Assembly (NCBI GenBank): GCA_035771175.1
Contig: CM069598.1
Coordinates: forward strand, 20,257,438 to 20,321,437
Source: Paratinospora sagittata
Lineage: Eukaryota > Streptophyta > Magnoliopsida > Ranunculales > Menispermaceae
Length of the DNA: 64,000 nucleotides
Reading direction: 5' to 3'
Under the pieces are notes generated by a model that worked only from the letters and a program-made list of their open reading frames with translations, did not search any database and had not been told where the DNA came from. Position 1 is the first letter of the stretch, and every line of letters starts with the position of its first letter. The position numbers and the translations under genes are program-made. Shown one piece after another: positions 1-10,288 of this stretch.

Positions 1-886
1 CCCATACTCCGGGAGGATTAGTCTCGACCCAAAGGGTAGGAGGACACCTCCAAAGGAAGGAAAATCGATAACAAAAAAAAAAAAAAAGAATAGGTGAATA
101 TATATTGTGTTTGTACACTTGAATTTCATTAAAAAATAATTAAAAAATTAAATGATTTTTTATTAAAAAGAATTATACATGTTTTTCCTTTAATATGATC
201 AAAATAATTAAAATTATTTAAAAATATGAACGAGGGATATTATGAGTGAAACTTAAAACTTAAAAGGGCAAATTAGGAAAAAAAATTATATAAAGTCTAA
301 AATGTAGGGGTGCTACTCAAGGTACTACTATTTTTTCTCAGGCCACCAACATATTATTATTATTTTTTTCTAATTTTTAAAAAACTTTAGCACTGTAAAT
401 TTTCATTATTTTACAAATATTTATCATTTGTTAAACAATAAAAAAGAAACTCACCTTAGAATCAAGAATGTTATTTATGATTAAGTATTTACCATTAATG
501 GACCTAACTAAGCAAAGTTATCCAACAATTTTTTGAGTTTTCTTTATATAAAATAAAATAATAACTTAAGACAAATATGATTGGAAGTAAAGAAATTTGT
601 ATGCATATGTAAATTACTAAAATGTTGAAGTCATTTTATAAAAGAATTGTTTTATAATTATAAAAATTATTTATTGCTGGTGTGTTAAGAAAAATAATTG
701 GTGTAAGTAGCCGCTCTCAAAATGTAGGGTCTAGAAAAATCAAAAATCAAAAATTAGTTAATTCTTAAATTACTATTTTAGTCCTATTGATAATAAAATT
801 AAATTTTTAAAAATAAAAATAAGATTTACTTTTCAAAAGTATTTTAGGTAGAAAAAAGATTTCACCTTCAACTATATTATTATAGT

Positions 887-943
<57 letters not shown>

Positions 944-1400
944 GTTTTATAATTTTTTAGCTAAAAAAGATTTCACCTTCAACTATTTTAGTATTCTTAT
1001 TCTTATATATTATTATAGTGTGTGCATATATATATACGAGAGAGAGAGAGAGAGAGAGAGAGGTTTTAAAATTTTTTAATATCATTAAAATATGGAAAAT
1101 ATCCATATTAGTTTTGGCGCTAAAAAGTGAATAAGATTTTGGGAATAAGAAGAAAAAGTCAAGTCCATAAACTGCTCTATTACCTTCATATCACTATAAC
1201 TATAATGATAACTATAATGTTTTTAAATTAGAAAAAGTCAAGTTATTTTCAAATTAGAAAATAACTATAATATTTTTAAAGATATTTCATAAGAATTTGA
1301 TCATAAACTACTAGTCACAGCGCGAGGTCTTCAACTTTTGATACGTTATAATAGTATAGACAAATGAATTACTTGTCTATTTACGATTGAACATACTTTC
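1..1400. other. AT-rich region without recognisable genes
   Basis: Very AT-rich sequence with no open reading frame of note and no LTR end, PBS or pol motif that I can recognise. It lies outside the G1 5' LTR, which starts at 1401, so it is the flanking DNA into which the G1/G2 chimera went, or an older decayed element. The only clear structure is the tandem microsatellite unit listed separately. Confidence 0.6.
852..1075. repeat. Tandem duplication carrying (TA)n and (GA)n microsatellites
   Basis: A unit of about 112 bases is present twice. Each copy starts with an AAAGATTTCACCTTCAACTA segment, passes through TATTATAGTGTG, then a TA run (891-920 in the first copy) and a GA run (921-942 and about 1038-1062), and ends with AGGTTTTA and an AATTTTTTA stretch. 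The two copies differ in microsatellite length and a short insertion. Confidence 0.85.
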
Positions 1401-2766
1401 TGTAATATCCTAGGTTTTGTACTAAAAAAAAATAAAAATTTCGTTCGGGTAGCTGCCCACCCGAATATTTAGGTGCTAAATTTTCTATATAAAGAAATCT
1501 CTCCCTCCTCATTTCTCACACCAAATCACCTCTTCTTGTGATTTTTCTTCTCCTTTTCACTTATTTTGAGTTTTTAGTCATTTGAGACTCTCTTTCGAGA
1601 CTCTCTGTGCGGCGCAACGCAGTTCTGTCCAGAGGAAAGCGCCAGTTCTGAAAGGAGTTCTTATCTGAAGGTGAGGAACGAAACATATGTTTGGGTGTCT
1701 TACAACTTTTATTAAAGTTCATATTTATTTACACTGCATTATTGCGTCTAATGTTTATACTTTCGCACCTATGCCTGTATATTCGAAATTCATGTATTAT
1801 ACTGTTGTTATGCCGGATTAGTGGTCAATCTGGCTCAACCAGACTCAGTCTTATTCTTAGTACCTTTAAATAGTGAACGGGAGGCGGCGTGCTGCTCGTC
1901 TGGTATTTAAGTAGACCTCGTGTCTCACCTCTCAACTGGAGACTGATCTGGTTTGTCTTATTTGAAAGCTATCAGCTTATATAGTAATACTGAATGTCCT
2001 AACCTTGCACGTAGTGATACCAACCCTGATAAGGATCACCAAACGTTGCTAAATCCTGTCTAAATGTTAAGTAAAGACCAGACTAATTCATACAGACCAA
2101 TTCATGCATTGGCATCATACATATCACCACCTAGGGACGTATGTGATTTATGATTCATAGAATAGTTATGAGCGATGCTCGCTATTCATTATATTTCTCT
2201 GGAGAGGGACGTACAATGAGAACCTGACTAATTCCCGGGGAAGGACATCTGTACGTGAATCCAGAGCATCGTTCCTGAGGAGGGACGTACAATGAGAACC
2301 CGATTACTCCTGAGGAGGGACATCTGTACGTGAACTCAAGCGATGTACAATCATCAAACCAATACGAGATGGTGTCATGCATACATACATGTTGGATTGA
2401 TTATGATGCTCTGATGTGTATTTAAGATCTTTGATTATGAAGTTTGCTTTATTAATTGTTATATTCACGAACTATTTTACCCACTGAGAGTGTAGCTCAC
2501 CTCGTTGTTATCCAATTTTTCACAGGAGATTTTGGTGGACTGGGTATTGGTTTTTGGGCCCACATTTTGTACCCTTTTTATTATTTATTTGGGATTTTGG
2601 GAGAATGTTCCCTTAACTATTTCATGTACAAATATATTCTGAAATTAATGAAATCAGACTTGTACTTAACTATGCTTCCGCGCACTCTGTTATTATCGTT
2701 ATAATGCATTCGCGCCCCATCCGTGAGTGTCCTGCCGGTTTAGACGAGTCCGGGCGGGGTGTGATA
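1401..2766 (+). mobile_element. 5' LTR of Ty3/gypsy element G1
   Basis: Starts TGTAATATCCTAGG and ends GGGGTGTGATA; sister copies end TGTGACA, so the last bases are mutated. A tRNA-Met primer binding site follows four bases later, which fixes this as a 5' LTR. It is 1366 bases long. It aligns over its length with the LTR at 13504-14884 and, inverted, with 8900-10288. Inside are a TATA box near 1486 and two roughly 78-base units (from about 2203 and 2281), each with an ACGTACA...TGTACGT inverted repeat. No matching target duplication is visible because the other end of this copy is an inverted fragment. Confidence 0.9.
1486..1493 (+). promoter_or_regulatory. Predicted LTR TATA box (G1)
   Basis: TATATAAA in the LTR, followed by a C/T-rich stretch typical of a plant transcription start region. 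The same box occurs at 13592-13599 in the G3 LTR and, with one change, in the inverted LTR at about 10202-10209. This conservation suggests the U3/R border lies just downstream. Confidence 0.65.
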
Positions 2767-2771
2767 TTTAA

Positions 2772-2782
2772 TGGTATCAGAG
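2772..2782 (+). other. Primer binding site, initiator tRNA-Met type (G1)
   Basis: TGGTATCAGAG lies five bases after the LTR end. It matches the 3' end complement of plant initiator tRNA-Met, the usual primer for minus-strand DNA synthesis. The next base is A where G3 has C, a small decay from the consensus. Confidence 0.85.
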
Positions 2783-2945
2783 AATACGGTCCATGACCTG
2801 CCCAAGTCCATCAAATTGGAGGAAGAAATTATTTACTAAATATAAAAATATCTCTAAAACTATATATATATATATATATATGAATTATATATAATTGAGA
2901 TTTATATTAATTATATATCTAGAAAACTATATATATAGTTATGAT

Positions 2946-2991
<46 letters not shown>

Positions 2992-3480
2992 ATATTGTTA
3001 ATGAAAAAATTTGGATGAAAAATTTTATTAGATATATATATTTCTAGAGACAGATATTTGAATTATATATAATTGAGATTTATATTAAATATATATCTAA
3101 AAAATTATATAAATTGTATATAGTTTAGATTCAAATATATATATAGTTATGATTAAATATATATATCTTTAGAACTATATATAAATATGAATTATATATA
3201 GATGAGATTTATATTAAATTATATAGTTTTTATATAGTTTAGATTTATATATATATATATATGTATATAGTTATGATTTATGAAAACTATATATATAATT
3301 ATGATTGAATATATATATATCTATATATTTATGTATATATGAGATATATATATCATATTGCCAATAGAAATTTTGGATTAAATGATGGCATAAACATCAA
3401 GAGAAAAAATAGAAAAAATATTGTCTAACGGACAAAACATAAATCTTAAAAATGTTATGAATATATTTTGTCTTTTACAA
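2783..3480 (+). repeat. AT-rich leader of G1 with TA microsatellites
   Basis: Non-coding leader between PBS and ORF1. From about 2860 to 3360 it is built from TATATA runs and diverged repeats of the type ATTATATATAATTGAGATTT. The same kind of block sits at the equivalent place in G2 (about 8340-8815, inverted) and G3 (about 14975-15180), so it belongs to the element and is not random host satellite. Confidence 0.7.
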
Positions 3481-3497
3481 ATTTATCTTCCTTTCAG
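3481..3497 (+). promoter_or_regulatory. Conserved splice-acceptor-like site before ORF1 (G1)
   Basis: A pyrimidine-rich run ends in CTTTCAG and directly precedes the ORF1 reading frame. The same tract and AG are kept in G2 (AG at 8201-8202 on -) and G3 (AG at 15328-15329). The first ATG of G1 ORF1 (3505) is changed in both other copies, so ORF1 may be entered by splicing from an upstream exon and not from this ATG. The splicing is inferred; only the site is seen. Confidence 0.45.
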
Positions 3498-3504
3498 CAA
3501 AAGA

Positions 3505-4776
3505 ATGACCTCAAATGAAGGAACGACTTCCGGTAGTAGGGAACCAATTCCCACTACACTCAAGGAATTGTCTAAAAGGGAAGTTATGACTATGAGGAGT
3601 ATCGACAATAGAGATATCCGCCTCCGTTCGATCCTTCACGAAAAACTCGCAACACTGGGGTGGTTGAACATAACAAAAGTTGAGGGTAACGTCTCTTACA
3701 ACTTGATGAAATCCTTCTACGGAGCCATGAATTGCGTAGGACTTCAAGAAGATGAGATCAACCCTGTTTTGGAGACAACGGTTATAGGAACAAAGATTTC
3801 TATCAGCGTCGAAATTATTGCACGACTTATGGAGATTCCAATTAAAGATAGAATCATTGATCCACACAAATCCCAGTTGCAGAGATCGCAGAGTCCAACG
3901 AACAGTTGTTCAATTTTCTCGCCCAAGAGCCGTACACCCGATCAACGTACACCAACCTCCCAAACAACCTCCTTAAACCATCTCTTGCCGGCCTTGGAAA
4001 GATCATATTCGGCAACATCTTGCCAGAAAGCGGGACTAGAAACACTATCTCAAGGGCTCAACTTCTTGTGTTATACTGCATAGATAAGAAAATTAAGGTT
4101 TCCCTACCTCACATCATCATCCAACAAATGTTGAGGGTGATTCAAAACCCTTTAAGAAAGGATTTCCTCGGCTACGAAGTCTTGATCATGAGGATGCTAT
4201 ACGAGGCAAACATCAACACTTTTGATGAGTGTTCGAAGCAGATCACTGAGGCGGTTACAACATCCTCTATCTTCAGGACATATGTCACAAGTGGAGGGGT
4301 AACTGACGAGGAAGTATTCGGCTTGACTTTTAATGGCGAAAGAATTAGAGATGAAAAAGGACATTGTTACCGAAAAAGTCGACGCAAGTTTCCTGTTAGG
4401 GAGGTACAGGAACTTTTTAAGCCAAGCATATCCAAATGTCCAAGGGGTTCCAGTTAGGGGATCCGCGTACAGTCAAAACAACTACCCCACACCTATGAGT
4501 CAACCGTACGGTTAATACTTTCCACCAATGCCTACGGCCTACCCTCCACCTATGAGACAGTCGACTCATCAACCATCGATGGGGCAATCAACTAACACAT
4601 TCGAACAGTTAAATGTGATTGTAGCTAGCATTGCTCGAATAGAAGAAACTCAAAGTGATTTGTTAACACGTATGCGAAACGTCGAAGAGCAACGAGCAAA
4701 TTCTCAACATTCTTGTAGTAGTCTCTCTAGCAGGAGGTCTAGAAGGAGCAGTAGTAGGCAGGAAAACCAGGAATGA
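3505..4776 (+). pseudogene. ORF1 of family G, putative plant transposon protein-like, broken (G1)
   Basis: Extra ORF between leader and gag, same strand as gag-pol. The N-terminal two thirds have the pattern of the plant 'putative transposon protein' domain family: an EGNVSYNLMKSFYG stretch, a VLETTVIGTKISISVEII stretch, a conserved IP, then NNLLKPSLAGLGKI and SRAQLLVLYCIDKKIKVS. The C-terminal part is rich in Pro/Gln/Tyr, has a predicted short coiled coil (IARIEETQSDLLTRMRNVEE) and ends in an Arg/Ser tail. Breaks compared with G3: a 4-base deletion after 3876, an extra A near 4350, about 300 bases missing near 4407, and a CAA-to-TAA stop near 4514. The function is unknown; the family match is from pattern memory only. 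Confidence 0.6.
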
Positions 4777-5558
4777 TCACTGGCATTGTAAAAATATATT
4801 TTATAGATATGAAAGAAATGTTTTGTTTAAGACTATCTTTAGTGGGCCGACTTACAACCATTCTTTCTTTTGTATATCTAACTTTGGAGTGGTATGGGAC
4901 ACAACAAAATTGGAGGATACTAAATAAAATGTGAAAGTAAGAAAACTCACGACCTTGTGTGAAAAAAAACATTTGGAGAAAGTTGTATTACTAACATTAT
5001 CACTAAGTTTACACGGTATGGGACGAGTAAACTTGGACGATATTATTAGTGAACTACTATTCAGCCGATGTTTTATAGAGACTGTGTTCATACAACTTAA
5101 CTTGGTTGACACTCTTATTACCAAATTCATGTGGTATGGGACACACGAATTTGGATAATAATCGAAAAGACTTAGCAAAAGAGTTTGAATACATAGGATT
5201 GCGATAGAACGTTAGATCAGGATATTTACCGAGGCAAATCTTAGAATTTTTATGACTCATATGGATTTTCAATGAAATATATATGTATGTTCACAAAAAT
5301 CAGAACCAAAACATTTGAAATGCTCGCAAAGTTTTATACTTACTATATAAACATTCTAACCTTGTTTTACACCATGGCCAAACATACGAGGCACAAAAGA
5401 TTCTTTGATTTCTCAACAAAAAAACCTTACACTATACTTAGAAAAATAGGTGGTTTATATATCACAGTACTCTCGAAATTGTTGCTGAGCATACCATAAC
5501 ATTATACTTGGCTACAGTTCTTAAATCGTGATTTTATTTTCTCCTTGCCAGTGAGAAA
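4777..5558 (+). other. ORF1-gag spacer of G1
   Basis: A 780-base non-coding spacer. Its first half carries three spaced stem-loops with a shared GGTATGGGAC loop (see next entry). The second half, about 5160-5558, is AT-rich and shows nothing I recognise. The short open frames here have no counterpart in G3 and look accidental. Confidence 0.6.
4880..5154 (+). repeat. Three stem-loops with a constant loop and changing stems
   Basis: Hairpin 1: AACTTTG (4880-4886) pairs with CAAAATT (4905-4911), one mismatch. Hairpin 2: AAGTTTAC (5005-5012) pairs perfectly with GTAAACTT (5027-5034). Hairpin 3: CCAAATTCATGTG (5121-5133) pairs with CACACGAATTTGG (5142-5154), one mismatch, and pairing continues outward through TTATTA/TAATAA. 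All three loops contain GTATGGGA. Hairpins 1 and 2 are retained in G3 at 17032-17164. Confidence 0.7.
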
Positions 5559-6830
5559 ATGCAAACCAGGAAGAGAGGAAGGCCACGTACTGTCCGTCCA
5601 GCAGTGGAGGCACCTCCTGAGATTCAGAATCAGGAACCGCAGCCTCCGATGACAGCACAGGCCACACCCGACACGGCCACTGCATCTGGGCAGGTAGTGC
5701 TACCCCAACCTACACCCTTTGCCATGCCTTCGAGTATGGAAGTCTTCTTCGCCGGATTTATCTAGGCGATGAAAGTAACAATTTAGATGGTCGTTCGTGA
5801 GACCGCGACCAATCAGGTTGCCACTAAGCAGGCACCTGTGAGATCTGGGTCGGAGACTCAAACCGACCAGATAACGAAGTACAAGAGGCTACAACCTCTT
5901 ACTTTTGCTGGCACCATTGATGCTGATGAGGTGCAGAAATGGCTAGATGAGTCAAAGAAGGTTCTCGATGCAATGAGAGTCAATGAGACTCGAAAGATTC
6001 CATTTGCGACCTACCAATTTATTGGTGGAGCAAACACATGGTGGATAACAGTAAAGGAGGACCCAAGGGTCAACACTACTGACATGACTTGGCAACAGTT
6101 CGAGTCAATGTTTATTGATGAGTACTTCCCCGGCGCTGTGAAGAGGGAGAAGCGCCAGGAATTTGCCAAGCTACACCAGGGCAGCATGACAGTTAAGGAG
6201 TATGCTGGCAAGTTCAAAGAATTATCGGTCTATTTTCTCTCCACCATCTCAACGGAGCAAGATAAGACCGAGAAATTCTACAATGGCCTGCATCCTGATA
6301 TTCGACAAGCCTTGTCGATCTTGGATCTCAAGAATTACAAGGAGGTCGTTGACAAGGCCATGAGCTTTGAACAGGAGAAGATTGCGCAGGAGCAGAGATT
6401 GGATAAGGGAAAACAGCCTGCAACGTTCTCCCAACAGGGCTCGCAGTAGGGCAACAAGAAGAAACCCTACTATAATCAAAACCCAGCCCTCCCAACCCCT
6501 GTTTCGAAGAATGAGGCCACAACACCTGTGGCTGAACAATCTAACCCTGGCCAGCAGCACAATCATGGTCGCTGAGGCCGTAGTGGCAGGGGTGGCCGTC
6601 GAAATGGCATTGGCAGAGGTGGTGGTTAGCACAACAATCAGCATGACCAACAAAACAATCAGTAGCGGAGGTTGACATGTTACAACTGTGGCCAGCAGGG
6701 CCATGTAAAAGATGTCTGTCCGCACCTTTAGCAACCTATTCCCGTTGTTCCAGTCTAACAAGCACCACCTGCTGCTAATGCCCAACCCAGGCAGAACCAG
6801 CAGAACCAGGGGCAACGGAACTAGGGCCGA
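5559..6830 (+). pseudogene. gag: gag of G1 (chromovirus-type), many in-frame stops
   Basis: Starts with a basic N-terminus (MQTRKRGRPRTVR) and a Pro/Gln/Ala linker. The capsid-type Retrotrans_gag domain follows at about 5870-6390, with ADEVQKWLDESKKVLDAM, GANTWW and the MTWQQFESMFIDEYFP stretch. A zinc knuckle CYNCGQQGHVKDVC (CX2CX4HX4C) lies at about 6679-6720, after a Gly/Arg-rich linker. The frame is continuous with the protease but is cut by stops at 5763, 5784, 6447 and several more. Nearly all read as CAG, CAA or CGA changed to TAG, TAA or TGA. The knuckle binds the genomic RNA in intact relatives. Confidence 0.85.
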
Positions 6831-7560
6831 GCATTTGCTATAGCTCAACAACCCCTCCCAGACAACAATGTAGTCGAAGGTACATTTCCCTTGTTCAATA
6901 CCATGGTGCATGTCTTGTTTGATTTGGGTGCTACGCATTCTTTTATATCGTCTGCATTGGTAAGACATTTAGGGTTGCATCCTGAACCCACAAACATCAC
7001 ACTACATGTCACATCACCCTTAGGATCTAGTACTGACGTGAAATTGCAGTGTTCTCGATGTGAGCTTCGAATGGCAGAACAAATAATATATGTAGATCTT
7101 TTTATGATGGACATTGAAGACTTCGACATCATCCTCGGCATGGACTGGCTCGCACCGCTGAATGCAAAGATCGATTGTCTGAAGAAGCAAGTTCAGTTAA
7201 CCTTGCCCACGGGGGAGATTGTCAAGATTCAGGGAATAAGGAAATGGATACACAACTCGACTGCTGCACTTCTCAAGGCACAACTTCGAGCTCTATCCCT
7301 TGGCGATGAAAATGACTCACTAGCAATGTACCCTCTCGAAGTACACGATGTCCCAGTAATATCCGAATTCCCAACAGTTTTTCTAAATGACCTTCCTAGT
7401 CTACCTCCGGTTAGGGAATTTGATTTTGAAATCAACCTCATACCTAGGACTGGGCCTATCTCAATTCCACCATACAGAATGTCCAATGTCGAGCTGGTCG
7501 AATTGGACAAACAACTGAAGGAATTAGAGAGTAATGGCTTCATCAGAAAGAGTTCATCAG
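6831..7560 (+). pseudogene. pol: Protease and start of reverse transcriptase of G1, truncated
   Basis: Same frame as gag. The retropepsin site reads DLGATHSFISS where active enzymes have D-S/T-G, so the catalytic triad is damaged by one change. The flap region DFDIILGMDWL follows. The linker to RT ends with the conserved [20 protein letters not shown], after which RT should continue with the finger domain as at 17660. Instead the sequence stops matching at about 7558 and passes into inverted ORF1 DNA, so the RT catalytic core, RNase H and integrase are all missing. Confidence 0.85.
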
Positions 7561-7575
7561 AGAGTAATGGTTTTG
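7526..7575. other. Inversion junction G1/G2 with a duplicated filler
   Basis: G1 pol on + ends at CATCA near 7559 and - strand ORF1 sequence begins at TTTTGAATC near 7571. Between them lies AGAGAGTAATGG (7559-7570), an exact second copy of the 12 bases at 7526-7537 in the pol sequence just upstream. A copied filler of this type is usual at ends joined by non-homologous repair or template switching. Confidence 0.75.
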
Positions 7576-8200
7576 AATCACCCTCAACATTTGTTGGATG
7601 ATGTTGTGAGATAGGGAGACCTTAATTTTCTTCTCTATGCAGTATACCACAAGAAGTTGAGCCCTTGACAGAGTGCCTCTAGTCCCCCTTTCTAGCAAGA
7701 TGTTGCCGAATACGATCTTTCCAAGTCCGGCAAGAGATGGTTTAAGGAGGTTGTTTGGGAGGTTGGTGTACGTTGATGGGGTGTACGGCTCTTTGGCGAG
7801 GAAATTGAACATCTGTTCGTTGGACTCTGTGATCTCTGCAACTGTCTGGGGTTCGTGTGGATCAATGATTCTATCTTCAATTGGAATCTCCATATGTCGT
7901 GCAATAATTTTGACGCTGATAGAAATCTTTGTTCCCCTAACCGTTGTTTCCAAAACATGGCTGATCCCATCTTCTTGAAGTCCTACGCTCATCAAGTTGT
8001 AGGAGACGTTACCCTCAACTTTTGTTATGTTCAACCACCCCAGTGTTGCTAGTTTTTCGTGAAAGATCGGACGAAGGCGGAGATCTCTATTGTCGATACT
8101 CCTCATAGTCAGAACCTCCATTTTTGACAATTCCTTGCGTCTAGTGGGAATTGGTTCCCTACTACCGGAAGTCATTCCTTCACTTGAGGCAATTCTTTTG
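7571..8200 (-). pseudogene. ORF1 of family G, C-terminally truncated (G2)
   Basis: Reads on - from the splice-acceptor-like AG at 8201-8202. The frame is open through the whole piece, about 205 codons, and carries the same domain pattern as G1 ORF1, including NNLLKPSLAGLGKI and SRAQLLVVYCIEKKIKVS. Against G1 and G3 it has an in-frame loss of 8 residues in the KSFYGAMNC part. It ends abruptly at the inversion junction, after the RVIQN motif, so the Pro/Gln-rich and Arg/Ser tail are missing. Confidence 0.65.
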
Positions 8201-8202
8201 CT

Positions 8203-8675
8203 GAAAGGAAAATAAATTTGTGAAAGACAAAATATATTCCTAACATTTTTAAAATTTATGCTTTGTCTATTGGACAATATTTTCTATTTTTTCTCTTGAT
8301 GTTTATGCCACCATTTAATCCAAAATTTTCACTAGCAATATGATATATATATATATATATATATATAATCATAACTATATATATATATTTGAATCTAAAC
8401 TATATAAAAATTATATAGTTTTCTAGATATATATTTAATATAAATCTCAACTATATATAATTCATATATGTATATAGTTCTAAAGATATATATATTTGAA
8501 TCTAAACTATATAAGAACTATATAGTTTTCTAGATATATATTTAATATAAATCTCAACTATATATATATATATATATATATATACATAGTTCTAGAGATA
8601 TATATATTTAATAAAATTTTTCATTCAAATTTTTTCATTAGCAATATGGTATATATATATCTCATACATACGTAG

Positions 8676-8706
<31 letters not shown>

Positions 8707-8880
8707 AATCTAAACTATATAAAAACAATATATAGTTTTCTAGATATATAATTAATATAAATCTCAACTATATATGATTCATATATATATATATATATAT
8801 ATATAGTTCTAGAGATATTTTATATCTAGTAAATAATTTCTTCCCCTAATTTGGTGGACTTGGGCAGGCAGTGGACCGTA
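8203..8880 (-). repeat. AT-rich leader of G2 with TA microsatellites
   Basis: Inverted counterpart of the G1 leader: TA runs near 8341-8368, 8565-8585, 8678-8702 and 8779-8804, and diverged copies of the AGTTGAGATTTATATTAA unit on the - strand. No coding potential is seen. Confidence 0.7.
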
Positions 8881-8893
8881 TGCTCTGATACCA
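8881..8893 (-). other. Primer binding site, initiator tRNA-Met type (G2)
   Basis: TGCTCTGATACCA on + is TGGTATCAGAGCA on -. It lies six bases from the LTR end at 8900, as in the other G copies. It shows that the LTR to the right is a 5' LTR read on the - strand. Confidence 0.88.
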
Positions 8894-8899
8894 TTAAAT

Positions 8900-10288
8900 G
8901 TCACACTCCGCCCGGACGTGCCTAAACCGGCGGGACACTCGCGGACGGGGTGCGAATGCATTATAACGATAATAACAGAGTCAGCGGAAGCACAATTTAA
9001 GTACAAGTCAGATTTCATAAATTTCAGAATATTTTTGTACATGAAATGGTCAAGGGAACATTCTCCCAAAAATCCCTAATGAATAATACAAAGGGTACAA
9101 AATGTGGGCCCAAATAACTGCACCCAGTCCACCCTAATCTCCTGTGAAAAATTGGATAACAACGGGGTGAGCTACACACTAAGTAGGTAAAATAGTTCGT
9201 GAATATAACGATTAATAAAACAAACTTCATAATCAAATATCTTAAGTACTCATCAGAGCATCATAATCAATTCAATATGTATGTATGCATGACACCATCT
9301 TGTAATGGTTTGATGACTGTACATCGCTTGAGTTCACGTACAGATGTCCCTCCCCAGGAGTAACCGGGTTCTCATTGTACGTCCCTTTTTAGGAACGATG
9401 CTCTGGATTCACGTACAGATGTCCTTCCCCAGAATTGGCCAGGTTGTCATTGTACGTCCCTCTCCAGAGAAATATAATGAATAACGAGCATTGCTCCTAA
9501 CAATTCTATGAATCATAAACCACATACGTCTTTAGGTGGTAATATGTATGATGCCAATGCATGAATTGGTCTGTATGAACTGGTTTGGTCTTTACTTAAC
9601 ATTTAGACAGGATTTAACAACGTCTGGTGATCCTTATCAGGGTCGGTATCACTATATGCAAGGTTAGGACATTCAATATAATTGTATAAGCTGATAGCTT
9701 TCAAATAAGACCAACCAGATCAGTCTCCAATTGATAGGTGAGACATGACGTCTACTTAAATACCAATCGTCTAGAGCAGCACGCTGCCTCCCGTTCACTA
9801 TTTAAAGTTACTGAGGACAAGACTGTGTCTGGTTGAGCCAGACTGACTACTAATCCGGCATAACAACAGCGTAATACATGAATTCCAATTATACAGGCAT
9901 AAGTGCGACAATTTTAACATTATACGCAATAATGCAGTGTAAATGAATAGTAGACATAATGATAAATGAATATAAACTTTAATAAAAGTTATAAGACATG
10001 CAAACCTATGCCTCATTCCCCACCTTCAGATAAGAACTTCTTTTAGAACTGGAGCTTTCCCCTGGACAGAACCGCGTTGCGCCGCACAAAGAGTCTCGAA
10101 AGAGAGTCTCAAAATACCAAAAACTAAAAATGAGTGAAAAAGAGAAGAAAAATCACAAGTTGGAGTGATTTTGGTGTGAGAAATGAGGAGGGGGAGGGTT
10201 CCTTATATAGAGGATTTGGTGCTCGGATGTCCGGGCAGGTTGCCCGAACGAATTTTTTTTTTTTTTGTGCAAAACCTAGGGTATTAAA
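8900..10288 (-). mobile_element. 5' LTR of inverted Ty3/gypsy piece G2
   Basis: On - it begins TTTAATACCCTAGGTTTTG (first bases mutated from TGTAATACCC) and ends GGAGTGTGACA at 8900. It is 1389 bases long and homologous throughout to 1401-2766. It keeps the TATA-box region (10202-10209) and the paired ACGTACA/TGTACGT units (about 9335-9465). No sequence like the 5 bases left of G1 (CTTTC) follows at 10289, so the chimera has no visible target duplication. Confidence 0.88.

Noticed and set aside
1691..1873. Small hydrophobic ORF in the G1 LTR
   Set aside because: It is not kept open in the same form in the G3 LTR, and lies in LTR sequence with no start context.
2860..3360. AT-rich TATATA block as a replication origin or matrix attachment site
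   Set aside because: It recurs at the same place in every G copy, so it is part of the element leader; nothing else supports an origin.
6249..6968. Long open frame on - over gag
   Set aside because: It is an antisense shadow of gag; the + frame has the capsid domain and zinc knuckle.
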